Origin: UBA1351 sp963677625
Lineage (GTDB): Bacteria; Bacillota; Clostridia; Lachnospirales; Vallitaleaceae
Length of the DNA: 64,000 bases
Assembly: GCA_963677625.2 (NCBI GenBank)
Contig: CAXXSW010000012.1
Location: 62,001 to 126,000 of the forward strand
Direction of reading: 5' to 3'
Below, one piece after another: positions 44,106 to 52,987 of the stretch (positions are counted from its first letter, which is position 1; every line of letters begins with the position of its first letter). The notes beneath the pieces are model-generated. The model did not search any database. It saw nothing but the letters and a program-made list of their open reading frames with translations, and was not told where the DNA came from. The position numbers and the translations under genes were made by a program.

Positions 44106-44218
44106 ATACAATCCTCCTATATCTATTATACACGGCAAATAAGCATTCTTCAATGAAGTTAATCATGAATCAGTATAGAAACATAGGACTAAAGACCTGT
44201 AAAAATTTGTGCATTATG

Positions 44219-44650
44219 CTAGTGCTTTGCCTTTAAATTTCGTATAAGTATTAGGAAGGTATAGACACTTAGCATAGCTAAGGCAATTGCACCGGCGATA
44301 AATAATGTTTCTGATAGATAAGTGGAGAAAAGGTCCTTATCGTCATTTATAAAATAAAAAGCAGTGCGATACATGCCTGCTCCAGGAACTAAGGGTATGA
44401 TACCCGAGATCTGGTAGGTTGTCACAGGATTCTTACGATAGATAGCTAGTAGGTTTGATAGTATACTAACAACTAATGCTGCCAGAAGACTAGCCACTAT
44501 TTTAGAATCAGTGCTACTTTGGCTAATAAGAAATGTTGCCCAGCCACCGGCTCCGACAATACCGCAAAAAATTAATTCTTTTCGGTTGACTTGAAAAAGT
44601 ATGGAAAAAAACAAGGTTGCAAAAAATGCTGATCCAATTTGTATAAACAT
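44219..44650 (-). CDS. Threonine/serine exporter ThrE-type, small subunit
   Basis: 143 residues with four or five membrane helices (FIQIGSAFFATLFFSILFQV, IVASLLAALVVSILSNLLAI, ISGIIPLVPGAGMYRTAFYF). The PLVPGAGMYR motif is typical of the C-terminal half of ThrE and of YjjB/DUF3815 proteins. The larger half is encoded just upstream, so the exporter is split into two genes. The Shine-Dalgarno (AAGGAGGG on the minus strand, 44672-44680) is 21 nt from the ATG, with a small hairpin (CAGGT-TAA-ACCTG) between. Confidence 0.85.
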   Translation of the reverse strand: MFIQIGSAFFATLFFSILFQVNRKELIFCGIVGAGGWATFLISQSSTDSKIVASLLAALVVSILSNLLAIYRKNPVTTYQISGIIPLVPGAGMYRTAFYFINDDKDLFSTYLSETLFIAGAIALAMLSVYTFLILIRNLKAKH

Positions 44651-44718
44651 AAATATAACAGGTTAAACCTGCCCTCCTTAAATGTGTGAACTTAATAAAT
44701 AAAATTCTATACTAGGCC

Positions 44719-45471
44719 TTATATTAGTATCAATAGGGCAAAACCAACACCTACTGCTATTGAAATAGCTATGATAAATGCATCTGCAATTCTGGCTACT
44801 CCGGATATGAGCTCTCCATGAAGGCTGTCCCTAATACCGTTAGTAATGGCAACTCCAGGGACCATAGGCATAATAGAGGATATAACAACAAGATCGTAAT
44901 TACAAGGATATCCAATAATATGAATCAGAAAATAAGGAATCAGACCTGCAAGAAAACCGCCAGTTAAGTCGATGAAGAATTTGGATGTACCTGTATAAAG
45001 AAGGATTATTTCCAAAATTGCAAATATGACACCGACCATTAGTGAGGCAAAAAAATCAATGGAATTACCGCCAAACACCAATGCAAAAAAAGCTGTGGAT
45101 AGACCGGTAGCTATAACTCGTAAATAGGAAGGATAATCTGCTTGTTTTTTCTCCTGTTCAATGGCGTACATGGCAGCTTCTAGAGAAAGGTCACCATTAC
45201 AAAAGCCTCTTGAAATATGATTGGCACCAGCAATTTTACTTAGGTTGATGGTACGCTTTTTTATTCTTCTTACATATGTTAAACAATCAATATCACTATG
45301 GTCTAAAGTCGCAAAAATGCCAGTAGGTGTTACAAAAGCTTCAGCTGTTTGACAATTGCTAGATTTAAGTATTCGGCTGATTGTATCTTCTACCCTAAAA
45401 GTTTCAGCACCATTCTCCAGCATGATTTCTCCGGTTTCCAGCGCAAAATTCATTAATAACTTATAATTCAT
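44719..45471 (-). CDS. Threonine/serine exporter ThrE-type, large subunit
   Basis: 250 residues. The N-terminal soluble part (LETGEIMLENGAETFRVEDT, AFVTPTGIFATLDHSD) has the conserved ThrE/YjjP (DUF1212) signature, and five or so helices follow (YLRVIATGLSTAFFALVFGG, FFASLMVGVIFAILEIILLY, SIMPMVPGVAITNGIRDSLH). Homologues export threonine and serine from the cytoplasm. Start at 45471 with AAAGGAGA upstream on the minus strand. The small subunit gene follows 68 bp further along the minus strand. Divergent from glyA, which makes or uses glycine and serine. Confidence 0.88.
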   Translation of the reverse strand: MNYKLLMNFALETGEIMLENGAETFRVEDTISRILKSSNCQTAEAFVTPTGIFATLDHSDIDCLTYVRRIKKRTINLSKIAGANHISRGFCNGDLSLEAAMYAIEQEKKQADYPSYLRVIATGLSTAFFALVFGGNSIDFFASLMVGVIFAILEIILLYTGTSKFFIDLTGGFLAGLIPYFLIHIIGYPCNYDLVVISSIMPMVPGVAITNGIRDSLHGELISGVARIADAFIIAISIAVGVGFALLILI

Positions 45472-45621
45472 AATGTCTCCTTTTATCTATATCTATTGTA
45501 TAACAGGGATGAAAAAAGTCAACTATTGGAAGAGGTTAAAATAGATAAACTGAGTTTATGTTTGTTATACCTTATCGTTATAACTACATAGGGTAAGTAT
45601 GTTTCTTTTTTTGCAAGTCTA

Positions 45622-45630
45622 TGCTATAAT
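45622..45630 (+). promoter_or_regulatory. Extended -10 promoter element for glyA
   Basis: TGCTATAAT with TATAAT at 45625-45630 and TG at 45622-45623. No good -35. A 67-nt leader follows with no recognisable riboswitch. Confidence 0.55.
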
Positions 45631-45697
45631 ACTTTCAGCAATGTGAATTGAAAATATAATGTAGCATTTGTAATTTTTGCTATAACGGAGGTAGAAA

Positions 45698-46933
45698 ATG
45701 TATTCTTTTGATGAAGTCAAGCAATTTGATCCTGAATTGGCTATTGCAATTGACTCAGAAATCAATCGTCAGCGAACTAATATTGAGCTGATTGCATCAG
45801 AAAACTTTGTATCTAAAGCAGTCATGGCTGCTATGGGAAGTCCTTTAACTAATAAATATGCAGAAGGCTATCCAGGGAGAAGATATTATGGCGGTTGTGA
45901 AAAAGTAGACATCGCCGAAGATTTGGCTAGAGACAGAGCAAAGGAAATTTTTGGTGCCGATCATGCAAATGTTCAGCCTCACTCAGGTGCCCAAGCGAAT
46001 ATGGCAGTTTGTTTATCGGTTCTTAAACCTGGTGATAAGATTATGGGAATGAACCTGTCTCATGGTGGTCACTTGACACATGGTAGCCCAGTTAATTTTA
46101 GTGGCTTGACATATGAAATCGTTCCTTACGGTGTTAATAAAGAAGGCTACATTGATTATGAAGAGTTGATGACCATTGCACTTGAAGAAAAACCTAAACT
46201 CATAATTGCAGGTGCAAGTGCATATGCTCGTACTATAGATTTTGCAAAATTCAGAGAAGTAGCGGATGCTGTTGGTGCGTATCTTATGGTAGATATGGCT
46301 CACATAGCAGGATTAATAGCTGCTGGATTACACCCAAACCCAGTTCCTTACTCTGACTTTGTGACAACAACAACACATAAGACTTTAAGAGGACCTCGTG
46401 GAGGAATGATCCTATGTAAGGCAGAACATGCTAAGAAGATTGATAAAGCAGTTTTTCCTGGAACGCAAGGTGGTCCGCTTATGCATATCATTGCTGCTAA
46501 GGCAGTAAACTTCAAAGAAGTTCTTAGTGATGAGTTTAAAACATACCAAGCGCAGGTTGTGGCTAATGCACAGGCGTTGGCTGAAGCTCTTATGAAGCGT
46601 GGAGTTGACATTGTATCTGGTGGTACTGATAACCATTTAATGCTTCTTGATCTTAGGAGCCTTAATCTTACAGGAAAAGTTGCTGAGAAACTTCTAGATG
46701 AAGTTCATGTTACCTGTAATAAGAATACTATTCCTTTTGATCCTGAAAGTCCTTTTGTTACAAGTGGTATTCGACTGGGAACTCCTGCAGTGACAACAAG
46801 AGGTATGGTTGAAAAAGATATGGATACTATTGCTGAGATTATATACTTGACTTTGACTGATTTTGATAATAACAAAGAAAAAGCTATTACCATGGTTGAG
46901 GAATTAGTTGGAAAGTATCCTTTATACGAGTAG
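45698..46933 (+). CDS. glyA: Serine hydroxymethyltransferase
   Basis: 411 residues, the common bacterial length. Seen: NIELIASENFVSKAVMAAMG, LTNKYAEGYPGRRYYGGCE, HSGAQANMAVCLSVLKPGD, MDMAHIAGLIAAGLHPNP-like VDMAHIAGLIAAG, and the PLP lysine in VTTTTHKTLRGPRGG. It interconverts serine and glycine with tetrahydrofolate, feeding one-carbon metabolism. CGGAGG lies 7-12 bases upstream of the ATG. A terminator and a dispersed repeat follow. Confidence 0.97.
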   Translation: MYSFDEVKQFDPELAIAIDSEINRQRTNIELIASENFVSKAVMAAMGSPLTNKYAEGYPGRRYYGGCEKVDIAEDLARDRAKEIFGADHANVQPHSGAQANMAVCLSVLKPGDKIMGMNLSHGGHLTHGSPVNFSGLTYEIVPYGVNKEGYIDYEELMTIALEEKPKLIIAGASAYARTIDFAKFREVADAVGAYLMVDMAHIAGLIAAGLHPNPVPYSDFVTTTTHKTLRGPRGGMILCKAEHAKKIDKAVFPGTQGGPLMHIIAAKAVNFKEVLSDEFKTYQAQVVANAQALAEALMKRGVDIVSGGTDNHLMLLDLRSLNLTGKVAEKLLDEVHVTCNKNTIPFDPESPFVTSGIRLGTPAVTTRGMVEKDMDTIAEIIYLTLTDFDNNKEKAITMVEELVGKYPLYE

Positions 46934-46940
46934 AATTCTA

Positions 46941-46970
46941 GTCTGTCAGTTTTTACTGACAGACTTTTTT
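46941..46970 (+). terminator. Rho-independent terminator after glyA
   Basis: GTCTGTCAG (46941-46949) and CTGACAGAC pair exactly around TTTTTA, then T6. The dispersed repeat follows at once. Confidence 0.97.
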
Positions 46971-46971
46971 A

Positions 46972-47090
46972 TGTTATAGGAAAGTTTTCTATATGAATTT
47001 TATGAGTAGAAACATCTCATAAAATGTTAAGGAAACTTTTCTAGCGCAACAATCGCAAAGCGAACGAGGCGAAGCCTCTTTGTTCTAAAG
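46972..47090 (+). repeat. Dispersed intergenic repeat, full copy 4
   Basis: Begins GTTATAGGAAAGTTTTC and ends GAGGCGAAGCCTCTTTGTTC. The nested arms TTTTATGAG/CTCATAAAA and TCGC-AAA-GCGA are intact. The left box reads TTATAGG instead of TTCTATAGG. Confidence 0.9.
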
Positions 47091-47131
47091 TCGATTAATC
47101 CTTTATTATAGATATGTAAAGGGTCAGGTTA

Positions 47132-47140
47132 TGATATAAT
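47132..47140 (+). promoter_or_regulatory. Extended -10 promoter element for fbp
   Basis: TGATATAAT with TATAAT at 47135-47140; no clear -35. Confidence 0.55.
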
Positions 47141-47179
47141 AGTAAACACAAGTCAATTTAATAACTATGGGGGTAGTTT

Positions 47180-49153
47180 ATGATTGAGAAAAGAATATCG
47201 GACAATCTTAAGTATCTAAATCTATTAAGCAGACAATTTCCAACGATACATGAGGCTTCTACAGAGATTATTAATTTAGAGGCTATTCTTAACTTACCAA
47301 AAGGTACAGAGCACTTTCTTTCTGATGTACATGGTGAAGACGAAGCCTTTCTTCATATTGTAAAAAGCGGTTCAGGAATTGTTAGAAAGAAAATTGATGA
47401 TGTATTTGGAGCTACTATTACTAATATTGAAAAAAGAAAATTAGCTACTCTTATTTATTATCCAAAAGAGGTGCTTAATCGTGCTAGTAAAAGAAAGAAT
47501 GTAGACGAAGAAGAGGAGAAAGATTGGTATGAAGTTACTTTACATCGACTTATACTTGTCCTTAGAGAGGTTTCGTCTAAATACACTAGATCTAAAGTCA
47601 GGAAGGCCTTACCAGGTGAATTTGAGTATATTATTGAGGAACTTCTTCACCAAAGAGATAAGGAACCGGATAAAGACCATTACTACAATCAGGTTATATC
47701 TTCAATTATTGAGATCGGAAGAGCTAATCCTTTTATCATAGCCATTAGCGAAGTGATTCAACAATTAGCTGTGGATCATCTTCATTTGATTGGGGATATA
47801 TATGATAGAGGACCTAATCCTGATAAGATTATGGACAAATTAATGGAGTATCATTCCTTGGATATTCAGTGGGGAAACCATGATATCGTTTGGATGGGAG
47901 CAGCAGCAGGTTCGGAAATATGTATTCTTAATGTAATACGCATTTGTGCTAGATATGGTCAACTAGATATACTTGAAGAAAATTATGGTATTAACCTATT
48001 ATCCATTGCAAAATTTGCTATGGACTATTATAAAAGTGTTGAAAAACAGTTTTATCCTAAAGCAGACGATCTAATGAGTGATGAAAGCTTACTTCATGCT
48101 CAGATTAATAAGGCAGTATCTATCATGCTATTTAAGATGGAAGAACATGTTTCCGATAGAAATCCAAATTTTCATTTGTCTGACAGAAAGTTGCTCTCTA
48201 AGGTGGATTTTCTTACAAATTCATTAGAAATTAATGGGGTACATCACCGATTAATGATCAATGACTGGGGTAGTGTCAATAAAGAAGATCCAATAAGATT
48301 AATAGAAGAAGAATTGCAGGTAATAAGTAAATTACAATATTCTTTCATAAATAATGTAAGGCTCCAACAACATGTTGCCTTCTTGTTTGAAAAAGGCAGT
48401 ATATATAAGGCTTATAATGGAAATCTTTTGTATCATGGCTGTATTCCTTTAAACGAGGATGGGACTTATACTGAACTTCCCTTTGAAGGAGAACTTTATT
48501 CTGGTAAATCTCTTATGGATTACTATGAGCAGCGTATAAGACAAGTATATGCCAATAGAGACCATATAGGTGATGAAAAAGAAAGAGACTTTTTCTGGTT
48601 CCTTTGGGCAGGTAGTAACTCATCTCTATTTGGTAAGACAGCGATGAAAACGTTTGAGCGATTGTTAATTGGAGATAAGAGTACTCATGTTGAAGGAAAG
48701 AATCCTTATTATAAGTATATTTTACAAGAGGATGTATGTAAGAAAATTCTTCAGGATTTTAACTTGAATCCTGAGCATGGTAGAATCATTAATGGGCATG
48801 TACCTGTAAAGGTGAAAAAAGGAGAAAATCCGGTTAAATCTGGTGGACGTTTGATTGTCATTGATGGAGGGTTATCAAAAGCTTATCAGGATGTGACCGG
48901 TATCGCAGGTTATACTTTTATATTCAATTCACATGGTATGCTTCTGGCTGCCCATGAGCCCTTTACATCAGCTGATGATGCTATTAAAAATAATATTGAT
49001 ATGATATCCGAACTTTCTATCGTTGAACATGCCAGCTCAAGGATACTGGTTGGTGATACTGATATAGGAAGGAAACTCGCTAGAGATATTGATGACCTAA
49101 AACTTCTTGTAAGTGCCTATAGACTGGGATTTATTAAAACTTTATTATATTAG
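47180..49153 (+). CDS. fbp: Fructose-1,6-bisphosphatase, class III
   Basis: 657 residues, the length of the Firmicutes class III enzyme. Conserved blocks: FLSDVHGEDEAFLHIVKSGSG (metal site of a phosphoesterase), HLIGDIYDRGPNPDKIMDKL with IQWGNHDIVWMGAAAGS, NGHVPVKVKKGENPVKSGG and VIDGGLSKAYQDVTGIAGYT. It dephosphorylates fructose-1,6-bisphosphate, the committed gluconeogenic step, and in relatives is manganese-dependent. GGGGGT precedes the ATG. It stands as its own unit with a promoter in the preceding intergenic region. Confidence 0.96.
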   Translation: MIEKRISDNLKYLNLLSRQFPTIHEASTEIINLEAILNLPKGTEHFLSDVHGEDEAFLHIVKSGSGIVRKKIDDVFGATITNIEKRKLATLIYYPKEVLNRASKRKNVDEEEEKDWYEVTLHRLILVLREVSSKYTRSKVRKALPGEFEYIIEELLHQRDKEPDKDHYYNQVISSIIEIGRANPFIIAISEVIQQLAVDHLHLIGDIYDRGPNPDKIMDKLMEYHSLDIQWGNHDIVWMGAAAGSEICILNVIRICARYGQLDILEENYGINLLSIAKFAMDYYKSVEKQFYPKADDLMSDESLLHAQINKAVSIMLFKMEEHVSDRNPNFHLSDRKLLSKVDFLTNSLEINGVHHRLMINDWGSVNKEDPIRLIEEELQVISKLQYSFINNVRLQQHVAFLFEKGSIYKAYNGNLLYHGCIPLNEDGTYTELPFEGELYSGKSLMDYYEQRIRQVYANRDHIGDEKERDFFWFLWAGSNSSLFGKTAMKTFERLLIGDKSTHVEGKNPYYKYILQEDVCKKILQDFNLNPEHGRIINGHVPVKVKKGENPVKSGGRLIVIDGGLSKAYQDVTGIAGYTFIFNSHGMLLAAHEPFTSADDAIKNNIDMISELSIVEHASSRILVGDTDIGRKLARDIDDLKLLVSAYRLGFIKTLLY

Positions 49154-49258
49154 TAGTAAATAGTGGACAAGGTTTCTTCGGTATGTTAATTTAGGTATAC
49201 ATTAACGATAAGATAGTAGAGCCGATAATGGCTTCGATATAGGAAAGAGGTTGTTTTT

Positions 49259-51640
49259 ATGAAATGTTCAGTTTGCCATGAGAACACAGCCGTTGTTTTT
49301 GTGACCAAGATGGTTGATAACAAACCGGAACGAATGGGACTTTGTCTACCCTGCGCCAGTAAGCAAGGATTAAGTCCTTTGGACCAGATGATGCAGCAAA
49401 GTGGTATGAGCCCTGGTGATTTTGAAAATATCAACAAGCAGATGATGGAGATGTTCGAAGATCCATCTATTAGTGATTCCATAAATCAGTTCATGGAGCA
49501 AATGTCTGAAGGAAATCCTGTTTTTGGTGCTTTTGCAGGACATGAGCCAGAAGATGCCGGTTTTGATGAAATTCCTAGTGATGAAAGCGATGAGACTGTA
49601 GCAATACCAGATGAAACTACACCTGGAAGAGATGATGATGGTGAGAACAAAAAAAGTAAAGATAATCCTTTTAGTCAGTTATTTGGAGGTAAGCAAACTA
49701 AGGTTAAACAAAAACCTTCTAAGAATAAACGTAAGAACTTAGATACTTTTGGTATCAATTTAAGTGAAAAAGCTAAAAATGATGAAGTGGATCGGATTAT
49801 TGGACGTCATAGGGAAATTGATAGAGTGATTCAGATCCTAAACCGCCGTCAAAAAAATAATCCTGTACTAATCGGTGAGCCTGGAGTTGGTAAAACTGCT
49901 ATTGCAGAAGGTCTAGCAGTAAGAATTTATGAAGGTCAAGTACCGGTTAAGTTGTTAGATGCTGAGGTCTATCTTCTTGATTTGACGGCACTAGTAGCCG
50001 GGACTCAATTCAGAGGCCAATTTGAGGGTCGAATGAAGGGAATCATTAATGAAGCTAAATCAAGCGGTAATGTTATTCTAGTTATTGATGAAGTCCATAA
50101 TATTGCAGGTGCTGGTGAAGCGGAGAGTGGTGCTATGAACGCTGCTAATATACTAAAACCAGCCCTTGCACGAGGTGATGTACAAATCATTGGAGCTACA
50201 ACTCTAGATGAGTACCGTAAGCATATTGAAAAAGATTCTGCTCTAGAAAGACGATTCCAGCCTGTGCTTGTAGATGAGCCAAGCCTTGAAGAGTCTATAG
50301 AGATTATTAAAGGAATCAAAGATTATTATGAAGATTATCATAGGGTCATTATTTCTGATGAGATTATTGAGCTTGCAGTTAATATGAGTGAGCGTTATAT
50401 CCATGACCGTTTCTTACCGGATAAAGCCATTGATGTCATAGATGAAGCTGGTTCAAGAGCTAATCTCAAGAATATGGGATTGGTTGAGTTGGAAGCTTTG
50501 AAAAGTCAACTTGGTAAAATTGTAGCTGAAAAAGAAGCAGCAGCAGCCATAGATGATTATGAAAAGGCTGCTGATTGTAGGGTAAGAGAGCTGAAAGTTA
50601 CTGATAAGATTAAAAATCTTGAAATTCAGTGCGAAAATGTTCATATTAAAGAGGAAGATATTGCCTATGTAATAGAAGCTTGGACTAACATTCCTGTTCA
50701 GTCTATTAAAGAAGATGAGAAGGACAAGCTAATTCACCTTGAAAAGCGGCTTTCAAGAAGGGTTAAAGGACAAGACCATGCTATTGAATTTTTAGCTAAA
50801 TCCATCCGTCGTAATCGTTCTGGATTCAAGAAGCGTAACAAACCAAGTTCTTTTATATTCGTTGGACCTACAGGAGTTGGTAAAACTGAACTTTCAAAGG
50901 CCTTAACTGAGATTTTATTTGGTAATGAAGAAGCCATGATTCGCTTTGATATGAGTGAATATATGGAAAAGCATACTGTTTCCAAACTTATTGGAGCACC
51001 TCCTGGCTATGTGGGGTATGATCAAGCAGGTCAGTTAACTGAAAGAGTAAGAAGGCGTCCATACTCTGTAATTTTATTGGATGAAATCGAAAAGGCTCAT
51101 CAAGATGTTTTCAACCTTCTTCTTCAAATTTTAGAAGATGGAAGACTGACAGATAGTCAGGGAAGAGTAGTTAACTTCGAAAATACAGTCATTATTATGA
51201 CTTCCAATGCAGGAACAACAAGTAAGTCTAACAGTATTGGCTATAATAATGATACAAAGACTGCTGGGGATAATCATATAAATGACGCTTTGAAGCAATT
51301 CTTCAGACCTGAATTCCTAAACAGGGTTGATGAAACAGTCATATTCAATCCATTAGATCAAGAAGTCCTTCACGAAATTGTTGAAGTTATGCTTCGTGAA
51401 GTTATATTAATGGGTAAAGAAAAACATATGGATATTCAAGTGTCATCTGAGGTTAAGGATTACTTAGTTAATATTGGATATGATGAAAAATATGGAGCCA
51501 GACCATTAAGAAGAGCTATAGGACGTCATATAGAAGATGAAATTGCTGAACAATACATTCATGGTATTATAATAGATGGTGATAGGGTCCATGTTAGTCT
51601 TGATGAAGATAAAGTTGTCGTCACCAAAATTACGAACTAA
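49259..51640 (+). CDS. Clp ATPase of the ClpE type
   Basis: 793 residues. A four-cysteine zinc finger begins the protein (C3, C6, C29, C32: MKCSVCHE and GLCLPCA), which marks ClpE rather than ClpC. A Met/acidic linker and a basic KQTKVKQKPSKNKRKNLDTF region precede two AAA+ domains. Walker A1 GEPGVGKTA is near residue 206 and Walker A2 GPTGVGKTE near residue 536. A UVR-type segment (DDYEKAADCRVRELKVTDK) lies between them. The putative ClpP-docking loop reads SIGYNND (IGY rather than IGF). It unfolds proteins for ClpP. No CtsR box is seen upstream. Confidence 0.88.
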   Translation: MKCSVCHENTAVVFVTKMVDNKPERMGLCLPCASKQGLSPLDQMMQQSGMSPGDFENINKQMMEMFEDPSISDSINQFMEQMSEGNPVFGAFAGHEPEDAGFDEIPSDESDETVAIPDETTPGRDDDGENKKSKDNPFSQLFGGKQTKVKQKPSKNKRKNLDTFGINLSEKAKNDEVDRIIGRHREIDRVIQILNRRQKNNPVLIGEPGVGKTAIAEGLAVRIYEGQVPVKLLDAEVYLLDLTALVAGTQFRGQFEGRMKGIINEAKSSGNVILVIDEVHNIAGAGEAESGAMNAANILKPALARGDVQIIGATTLDEYRKHIEKDSALERRFQPVLVDEPSLEESIEIIKGIKDYYEDYHRVIISDEIIELAVNMSERYIHDRFLPDKAIDVIDEAGSRANLKNMGLVELEALKSQLGKIVAEKEAAAAIDDYEKAADCRVRELKVTDKIKNLEIQCENVHIKEEDIAYVIEAWTNIPVQSIKEDEKDKLIHLEKRLSRRVKGQDHAIEFLAKSIRRNRSGFKKRNKPSSFIFVGPTGVGKTELSKALTEILFGNEEAMIRFDMSEYMEKHTVSKLIGAPPGYVGYDQAGQLTERVRRRPYSVILLDEIEKAHQDVFNLLLQILEDGRLTDSQGRVVNFENTVIIMTSNAGTTSKSNSIGYNNDTKTAGDNHINDALKQFFRPEFLNRVDETVIFNPLDQEVLHEIVEVMLREVILMGKEKHMDIQVSSEVKDYLVNIGYDEKYGARPLRRAIGRHIEDEIAEQYIHGIIIDGDRVHVSLDEDKVVVTKITN

Positions 51641-51676
51641 AACATCTTATTTATAATAGAATTCTATACAAAGTAT

Positions 51677-51720
51677 AAAGACCAACTGAACAATTTAAAG
51701 TTTAGTTGGTCTTTTTTATT
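51677..51720 (+). terminator. Rho-independent terminator after the ClpE-type gene
   Basis: AAAGACCAACT (51677-51687) and AGTTGGTCTTT (51704-51714) pair exactly, then T-rich. Confidence 0.95.
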
Positions 51721-51783
51721 TTTTCAAACAAGTCTGAGGTCCTATATATCTCTTGTGAATATCCTTAACACTTATTAAGTATA

Positions 51784-52605
51784 TTATTTATTATAAATTC
51801 GAATTTGCTCATCAAATGAAACCAGATTAATTAAATATTCAGGAAGTTTAATAGAGGTATAATAATACTCAGCTTCTTCCTTACTAATAGCCTCTATATA
51901 ATTTTTAGAGTAATTTTTATCTGGTGTTATATATCTTAACATAAAGTCCACTGCCTTGTTATAGGCGACAGCTGCCTTGTGTATAGACTTATAGTGGCCA
52001 ATAGTGACATAACCCTTTAAATGAATTTTGGCCTTATAGACAAAAGAACCATTACGAACGACCTGTTCTACACCGAGATAGGGGTTACGGATCTTGATAT
52101 TTTCATATCTGAAGTTGTTCCTGTTGCCATCGATAAAGAGATAATCTTTACCATAGGATGCATAATTTCGGATACCGTAACGAGACAGTATATTCGTTTG
52201 CATACCGTAATCGTTAACAAAGAGGTAATTGCCTTTGGCAAAGATTTTATGGGAACTATAGAAGAAAAGGTCATCTACGTCAAAAATAAGAATCCTATTC
52301 ATGTCTATATGATAAGTAAAATAGTTTTTTGACAGGTAGATAGGTGTTTTAAAATACAGACCATTGTCCCTGAAATTCATGATAATGATCCATTTTTCAT
52401 AGTCTAGAGATTGGTCAGTCTTACTATAATCATCAAGATTGAAAAGCTTACGGTCTAGGACTTTTTTGGCTAGGACATATCTTTTTTCAGCTATGTCTTT
52501 GTCTGCTGATGATCCGAGACTGATATGACGACCCTTATGTGTGATGGATACTCGATAGTATATGTCTCCATTTTTTTTCTTTGTTTGATAAATACCTTTT
52601 GCCAT
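51784..52605 (-). CDS. AP2/HNH-derived DNA-binding protein, probably catalytically dead
   Basis: 273 residues on the minus strand. An N-terminal segment (GIYQTKKKNGDIYYRVSITH, then ISLGSSADKDIAEKRYVLAK) and a C-terminal segment (YKAKIHLKGYVTIGHYKSIH, KAAVAYNKAV) have the AP2-like three-stranded sheet and helix found in homing endonucleases. The middle, YLFIDGNRNNFRYENIKIRN, matches the HNH core (IDGN...N...EN) but the usual catalytic His-His before IDGN is Tyr-Leu-Phe, so cleavage activity is probably lost. It may be a domesticated free-standing endonuclease acting as a DNA-binding protein. It stands alone between clpE-type and cell-wall genes. Confidence 0.7.
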   Translation of the reverse strand: MAKGIYQTKKKNGDIYYRVSITHKGRHISLGSSADKDIAEKRYVLAKKVLDRKLFNLDDYSKTDQSLDYEKWIIIMNFRDNGLYFKTPIYLSKNYFTYHIDMNRILIFDVDDLFFYSSHKIFAKGNYLFVNDYGMQTNILSRYGIRNYASYGKDYLFIDGNRNNFRYENIKIRNPYLGVEQVVRNGSFVYKAKIHLKGYVTIGHYKSIHKAAVAYNKAVDFMLRYITPDKNYSKNYIEAISKEEAEYYYTSIKLPEYLINLVSFDEQIRIYNK

Positions 52606-52843
52606 TTAGAATCCAATCTCTTACAAATTAGTAAATATTTTCTCTATTATACCATTTTCATATAAAAAAAGGGAGGGAAGATCCTCCAAATATTCTATTG
52701 GGCAAAATGAATGAAAAATTGCAGAATCTAAAAAAATGCATAAAAAAGAAGCATAGGTGTGTTGTTTGATGTTATAGATGCATAAAAATTGTGAATAAAT
52801 AGTCTGAAAACTTTTTAAACTTAACAAAGAGTATACATTTCCA

Positions 52844-52871
52844 TTGACTGATTGTCTGTTTGTAGTATAAT
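52844..52871 (+). promoter_or_regulatory. Promoter for the SleB-type hydrolase gene
   Basis: TTGACT (52844-52849), 16-bp spacer, TATAAT (52866-52871). The stretch 52606-52843 before it holds nothing else I can support. Confidence 0.75.
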
Positions 52872-52875
52872 AGCA

Positions 52876-52927
52876 AAGACTTCAAAAAAGGCTATTTTGA
52901 ACGGCCTTTATGGAGTCTTAATTTTTG
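52876..52927 (+). promoter_or_regulatory. Stem-loop in the leader of the SleB-type hydrolase gene
   Basis: AAGACTTCA (52876-52884) pairs with TGGAGTCTT (52911-52919), and inside AAGGC (52888-52892) pairs with GCCTT (52904-52908). AATTTTTGG follows, so it could stop transcription early. It lies five bases after the -10, at the very start of the message. Confidence 0.5.
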
Positions 52928-52987
52928 GCTTTGTCTTGGTGAAAGTTTAGTATAAGCTGAAAAATGTAGTTAATGAAAGGACAAGAC

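Noticed and set aside
45540..45697. Riboswitch before glyA
   Set aside because: The short leader shows no conserved glycine, purine, SAM or THF riboswitch core.
52621..52827. 68-codon minus-strand frame upstream of the AP2/HNH gene
   Set aside because: No ribosome site, skewed composition, and it overlaps sequence with no sign of conservation.
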